Assembly: GCF_902859935.1 (NCBI RefSeq)
Contig: NZ_CADIKI010000009.1
Location: 124,001 to 188,000 of the forward strand
Direction of reading: 5' to 3'
DNA: 64,000 nucleotides
From: Paraburkholderia fynbosensis
GTDB taxonomy: Bacteria > Pseudomonadota > Gammaproteobacteria > Burkholderiales > Burkholderiaceae
Shown here: positions 60,122 to 64,000 of the stretch, piece after piece
Numbering within the stretch: the first letter of the stretch is position 1
Layout of the letters: each line of letters begins with the position of its first letter
Notes under the pieces: model-generated
Database searches by the model: none
Told to the model about the DNA's origin: nothing
The model's input: the letters and a program-made list of their open reading frames with translations, nothing else
Translations under genes and position numbers: made by a program

Positions 60122-61066
60122 TTAAACCAGCGTCACATCGGCCAGCGTCGCCTTCAGCGGATGTTGCGCGATGCTGATGCTGGTGACGCCGAGCATTCTG
60201 GGAAGCTGATCGCTGGCCACTTTCAGCGGCCCGGGGCCCTCGCCGTTGCCGGCGCTAGGCTGCGGATAGGCCGTGGAACGCGCGGTGTGGAAGGTGATGT
60301 TGCCTTCCACCTTCGATACGATCTGATGAATGTGCCCGTTGAGCACCGTCACCGAGCCGAAGCGCTTCAGATAGCTCATCGCCGCACCGGCGTCGCCGGT
60401 GCCCCAGCCCCACGGCTCGTAGATGGTCCACATCGGCATGTGCGCGAACACGACGATCGGCGTGCTCGACGAGCGTCCTTTGAGATCGTTTTCGAGCCAG
60501 GCGAGCTGCTCGTCGCCGAGACCACCAAGGCCGTTCGGCTTGAAGTGCATCACGTTGACGAGGCCGACGAAATGCACGCCCTGGTGGTCGAAGCTGTAAT
60601 AGCCCCGGTTGTCCGACGCCTGGCCGAATCGCCTGAAGTATTCGGCGCCGGGGCCGTCGGTCACGTCGTGCTCGCCGGGTACGGTGTGAAGTTCGGTGAT
60701 GCTTAGGCCCGACATCAGCTGCGCTGCGAGATCGAACTCCGACGCCTTCGACAGATGCGTGATGTCGCCGGTATGGATGGTCAGAGCGGGCTTGCGCGGC
60801 ATCGCATTGACGAACTCGATGGTCTGCTTCAGCGTGCCCGCCACGTCCGGATTGGCTTCCTTGTTGAAGCCGATATGCGTGTCGCTGATCTGCAGAAAGA
60901 GCGGCGTACCCATTGCGGCCGCCGGGGTCTTGCCGTCAGCGGCGAGCGCCAGCTCCACCGGCATGAGCACGCCGCCCGCCAGCATGAACACGGTGCCGAG
61001 GCCGCCGAACGCAAGACATTTCAGCGCGCCGCGGCGCGCCGGATCGATTGGATGATGTGACGACAT
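60122..61066 (-). CDS. Tat-exported metallophosphoesterase
   Basis: The protein has 314 residues. A twin-arginine signal (PARRGALKCLAFGG) starts the protein. The calcineurin-like metal motifs are all present: LQISDTHIGF, IHTGDITH, VPGEHDV, FAHMPMW and LNGHIHQ. It hydrolyses phosphomonoesters or diesters in the periplasm with two metals; folded export by Tat fits a metal enzyme. The ATG at 61066 precedes the Tat motif. It is upstream of the cupredoxin gene, which it probably shares a transcript with. Confidence 0.9.
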   Translation of the reverse strand: MSSHHPIDPARRGALKCLAFGGLGTVFMLAGGVLMPVELALAADGKTPAAAMGTPLFLQISDTHIGFNKEANPDVAGTLKQTIEFVNAMPRKPALTIHTGDITHLSKASEFDLAAQLMSGLSITELHTVPGEHDVTDGPGAEYFRRFGQASDNRGYYSFDHQGVHFVGLVNVMHFKPNGLGGLGDEQLAWLENDLKGRSSSTPIVVFAHMPMWTIYEPWGWGTGDAGAAMSYLKRFGSVTVLNGHIHQIVSKVEGNITFHTARSTAYPQPSAGNGEGPGPLKVASDQLPRMLGVTSISIAQHPLKATLADVTLV

Positions 61067-61190
61067 GGTGACCTCACGATAAGGATTCGCAGGCGCGCCG
61101 CGCAATCGCGCGGCGGCCTTTTGCGACTCGGTTCATGAGGCATGACTCGTGTTGCGCCGGATTTATTCCTGGGTCGTACAGCCGCCCTCG

Positions 61191-61230
61191 AAAAAAACGG
61201 CTCGCATCGCATGATCCTGCGATGCGGGCC
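61191..61230 (-). terminator. Rho-independent terminator after the M1 aminopeptidase gene
   Basis: The stem GGCTCGCATCGCA (61199-61211) pairs with TGCGATGCGGGCC (61218-61230), 13 bp with one G-T pair on one side and a 6-nt loop; on the minus strand it is followed by TTTTTTT (61191-61197). Confidence 0.8.
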
Positions 61231-61251
61231 GCCTGACTGCCATCCACTATG

Positions 61252-63417
61252 TCACTGCGCCTGCTGCTTCTGCTTGAGCTTGCCCTGATAACGGATCGCC
61301 GGACGCAGCGATTGCGTCGTCGGCACGGTGCTCAACAACTGCCGCGCCAGCGGCGTGAGCGCCGGACTTAGCGAGCCGATGCTGGTTTGCCGCGACGGGT
61401 CAGCCAGCCCGTTGGTCACCAGCAGCTTCGCTTCGAGTTGCAGACTGGCCAGCAGCACCGGATCCTGTAGCGCGCTCCCCTGCGCGAGCAACTGGCTCCA
61501 TGCGTTGTTGCTGTAGTTGGTGACGTAGTAGTCGAGCCCGCTCGGATCGGCAAGCACCGCGGAACAACCGTTCAGACGGACCTGGGTCTGCATGTCCTTC
61601 ATCGCGATCGTCTTGCGTGAGCTCAGCCCGTCGCCGTACGCGAGCGTCAACGGAATCGTCCACTGCGTGCCCGGATACGCGTTCTGATTCGGGAACGGCG
61701 ACTGTTTCAGCGTGACCACGGTCTGGTTCGTCGTCAGGTCGCACTGCGAGTCGAGCGAGATCAGCGGCACACCGGTTTGCCGCACGAAGCTGTCACCGAT
61801 CGCCACCATCGGCTCGCCGCTCGCTTTCGCCAGTTCGTCCCACAGGCGCCTGGGCGTGACGTTGCCGAGCGAGTAATCGGCCAGATACGACTGCAAGCCC
61901 TTGCGCATCGTTTCCTCGCCGAGATAGTTCTCGATCATCTTCAGCACGTGGCCACCCTTGTCGTACGTGAAGGCGCTTGCGCTCAGCACGAAGTCGTTCG
62001 ACGCCCAGCCGTTGAAGTTCGGCTGCACCGGGAACGCGGTCGACTTCAGATCGGCGTTGATCACCGCGTACTTGTTCTTCACGTCGTCGACCCAGCTGAA
62101 GCGGTCCGGAAAGAAGCGCACCTTGGTCTTGTTCTCGAAGAACGTTGCGAACGATTCGTTGAGCCACACGTCGTCCCACCAGTCGAGCGTGACCAGATCG
62201 CCGAACCACTGGTGCGCGGCTTCGTGCGTGAGCACGGTCACGCCGTAGTCGGACATCGTGGTGCCCGGCGCCGGCAGGATGTCGTCGGCAAATTCGAGAA
62301 TCGCCCCCCAGTTTTCCATGCCGCCGAAGTTCAGGTCCTTCTGCTCCTTGAACGCGTCGTTAGCGGCGATAGTGTCGAACTTGGTGAGCGGCAGCGCGAT
62401 GCCGGTGTAGCGATAGTAGTAGTCGAGCGCCTGCTTGGTCTGCTGCATCGCGGGCTTGGCCCAGTCGCGCATGCCGGGCGGCGTAAAGATGCGCAGATGC
62501 AGGCCTTTGCCGTCGGGCAGCGGGCTCGTGAAATCGTCTTCGAGAATGTCGAACTGGCCGCCGCCGAAAAAGAGCAGATACGACGGCATCGGCGGCGTCT
62601 TTTCGAACGACACCAGCTTGTAGCCGCTATCCACGTTCACCGCCGGTTTCTCGGCCGCGTTCGATACGACCTTCCAGTTCTGCGGGACTTCCGCGCTCAC
62701 CTCGTAGGTGGGACGGAAAGCCGGTTCGTCCCAGCCCGGAAACCATTGACGGCCGAGGTTCGATTCGCCTTGCGTGAGAATCGCGCCGCTCGTGGTGCCG
62801 TCCGTCGCCTTCAGATCGACGCGGAACACGCCTTCGGCAGCGGAGCATCCCGGATAGTGATCGTCGCCGCAGCTGCCGCCGGTCTTTGCGACCGGGTCGT
62901 CATAGGTCTTGAAGTTGATGATGCCGCTCCACTCCATGTGCAGCGAGTAGTTGCCCGCGGCGATCTGGCCGCTCACTGGACGCAGTTGATAGAAATCGCC
63001 GTCGTCCTGCGGCGTGGCGATCAACTGGATGTTGCCTGGCTGAAGTGTGATCGTGCCGTTGGTGAACTTGATGCGATGCCCGGCGATCGTGATGGCGTTG
63101 ACCGCCTTCAGCACCTTGATCTGCACGTCGGCGCGGCCGTCGAACGAAGACAGCGCCGGGTTCGGCCGGAACCAGAGCTTGTAGTTGACCGGCGTGACCG
63201 TGTCGGGCAGTTCGACTGGCGGCACGGTCTTGTCGATCGATGTATTCGCGACGGGGGGCGCGGCCGGCGGCGCGAGCGCGGGTTCGGAAGCGGCTGTCGG
63301 CGTCTGCGCGGACTTGCTCGACAAGGCGGACGAGCCGTCATCGCCGCCGCAGCCCGCCAGGACCACCATTCCGGCTAGCGTCAGGCACTGTATCTGCAAT
63401 CGGAAATTTATACGCAT
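61252..63417 (-). CDS. M1-family aminopeptidase lipoprotein
   Basis: The protein has 721 residues. A lipobox (VVLAGC, Cys23) after the leader predicts attachment to a membrane. The N-terminal beta-domain is followed by the exopeptidase motif GGMENWGAI (365-373), the zinc site HEAAHQWFGD (His398-His402) and NESFATFF with the third ligand Glu421. The C-terminal part is shorter than in aminopeptidase N (no full helical superhelix). It releases N-terminal residues from peptides in the periplasm or cell surface. GAGG sits before the ATG. A terminator follows. Confidence 0.92.
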   Translation of the reverse strand: MRINFRLQIQCLTLAGMVVLAGCGGDDGSSALSSKSAQTPTAASEPALAPPAAPPVANTSIDKTVPPVELPDTVTPVNYKLWFRPNPALSSFDGRADVQIKVLKAVNAITIAGHRIKFTNGTITLQPGNIQLIATPQDDGDFYQLRPVSGQIAAGNYSLHMEWSGIINFKTYDDPVAKTGGSCGDDHYPGCSAAEGVFRVDLKATDGTTSGAILTQGESNLGRQWFPGWDEPAFRPTYEVSAEVPQNWKVVSNAAEKPAVNVDSGYKLVSFEKTPPMPSYLLFFGGGQFDILEDDFTSPLPDGKGLHLRIFTPPGMRDWAKPAMQQTKQALDYYYRYTGIALPLTKFDTIAANDAFKEQKDLNFGGMENWGAILEFADDILPAPGTTMSDYGVTVLTHEAAHQWFGDLVTLDWWDDVWLNESFATFFENKTKVRFFPDRFSWVDDVKNKYAVINADLKSTAFPVQPNFNGWASNDFVLSASAFTYDKGGHVLKMIENYLGEETMRKGLQSYLADYSLGNVTPRRLWDELAKASGEPMVAIGDSFVRQTGVPLISLDSQCDLTTNQTVVTLKQSPFPNQNAYPGTQWTIPLTLAYGDGLSSRKTIAMKDMQTQVRLNGCSAVLADPSGLDYYVTNYSNNAWSQLLAQGSALQDPVLLASLQLEAKLLVTNGLADPSRQTSIGSLSPALTPLARQLLSTVPTTQSLRPAIRYQGKLKQKQQAQ

Positions 63418-64000
63418 TTTAATCCTCGACGGACAATATCGGCTTAAAGAAAGTGCGTTGAGTGCTTCTGCTGCGTTTCTCTTTTTTCAGCGAAAAAGGT
63501 CTCCGCACTAGCACCGGATTGCTAGCGAGAATGAATAGGCGTGTTGAAGCCTCAGCACTTGTCGCTGATTTTTTAATTGCACGCCGTTTTTTATTACAAT
63601 GCTTTCAAATTGAATGCCTGAACCGTCTGGCAGGACATCCATGTGGCGCCTGGCCGACCGGCAAAACGACACCACACCTGCATCTGCAGGCCGGTGAGCA
63701 CATCGAGGTCGGTTTGGACGACTGTGCGTAGCCTAGTTTGGCAAACGTTCCCGTGTCAACTTCCTTTCACAATCTTTCCTGTTGACGTACTTTGTGTATG
63801 CACTTCGAATGGAAGAGGTAATCGACGGAGCTAAATGCTTCCGGAAACGCGATTTAGAGATTTACTACGGGAAATTTTATTTTTCTTTATCACGCGATTG
63901 TGCTAAGGCGCGGCGCCATTGCCAATAGGCATTCGAATGGATTTAATTTTAACTAGCTATTGAGTTCACGGCCGGATCAGGCGAAAGCGGCTCACTAGCC
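63418..64000. other. 583-bp AT-rich region without a recognised gene
   Basis: This end of the window is clearly lower in GC than the rest, notably 63555-63620 and 63855-63960 (GAAATTTTATTTTTCTTTATCACGC region). It holds the leader of the M1 gene (minus) and probably the promoter or start of a gene beyond the window. Open frames of 60-108 residues exist but lack ribosome sites and recognisable sequence. Confidence 0.5.

Noticed and set aside
1..64000. tRNA, rRNA, insertion sequences or prophage genes
   Set aside because: None was recognised by eye on either strand; a covariance-model search would be needed to exclude small RNAs.

Overview
The window is a GC-rich (by eye low-to-mid 60s percent), densely coded stretch of a beta-proteobacterial chromosome. 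It is most likely from Paraburkholderia or a close Burkholderiaceae relative. The reasons are the Gram-negative porin of Burkholderia type, the family mix (DUF2934, DUF2628 and DUF3311 proteins, MctP-like symporter, RsbQ-type hydrolase), codon bias, and the style of the small basic/acidic accessory proteins. No rRNA, tRNA, CRISPR array, prophage or insertion sequence was recognised. The gene content (alternative sugar-phosphate enzymes, sensor kinases, stress proteins, transporters) reads like an accessory or secondary-replicon region; that is inference.

Layout. 1-4.1 kb: the end of a flavin-dependent monooxygenase, a SLATT two-TM protein, YceH, an XRE-cupin regulator with a GNAT acetyltransferase, a PaaI thioesterase and a BON protein. 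4.1-7.7 kb: a phosphoketolase-acetate kinase operon. 8.1-16.5 kb: a 41-aa membrane peptide, ankyrin protein, HAD hydrolase, NAD-type 6-phosphogluconate dehydrogenase, MFS transporter, thioredoxin, YjbQ and an HSL esterase. 16.6-27.4 kb: a hybrid histidine kinase, a Rieske-FAD reductase, an AI-2E-family transporter with an extra C-terminal domain, GlgX, a PRC-barrel protein and a lone receiver protein. 27.9-30.7 kb: an ATP-dependent DNA ligase coupled to its exonuclease partner. 30.9-38.0 kb: YihY, an RsbQ-like hydrolase directly followed by a PAS hybrid kinase, a ZapE-type ATPase and an unknown lipoprotein. 38.1-43.1 kb: transketolase, a cupin and a run of small uncharacterised genes. 43.3-50.7 kb: porin, a CobS/CobT-like AAA+ and VWA pair, a decayed metallo-beta-lactamase-fold gene, a class II glutamine amidotransferase, a five-copy hairpin repeat array and MarC. 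51.1-64 kb: DUF3311 plus Na+/solute symporter, glycogen synthase, a phytochelatin-synthase-like lipoprotein, a diguanylate cyclase, an aromatic-acid exporter, cupredoxin, metallophosphoesterase, an M1 aminopeptidase lipoprotein and an AT-rich tail without a gene.

How the genes fit together. Phosphoketolase, acetate kinase, 6-phosphogluconate dehydrogenase and transketolase form a pentose-phosphate/phosphoketolase shunt. GlgX and GlgA are glycogen enzymes. Several small proteins have strong Shine-Dalgarno sites, and three genes (Rieske reductase, PRC-barrel protein, one 78-aa protein) are preceded by matches to the sigma-54 -24/-12 promoter. The points most worth follow-up are the tandem 55-bp hairpin repeats, the RsbQ-PAS hybrid kinase pair, the orphan CobST-like pair beside a freshly broken hydrolase gene, and the possible sigma-54-controlled set of small proteins.
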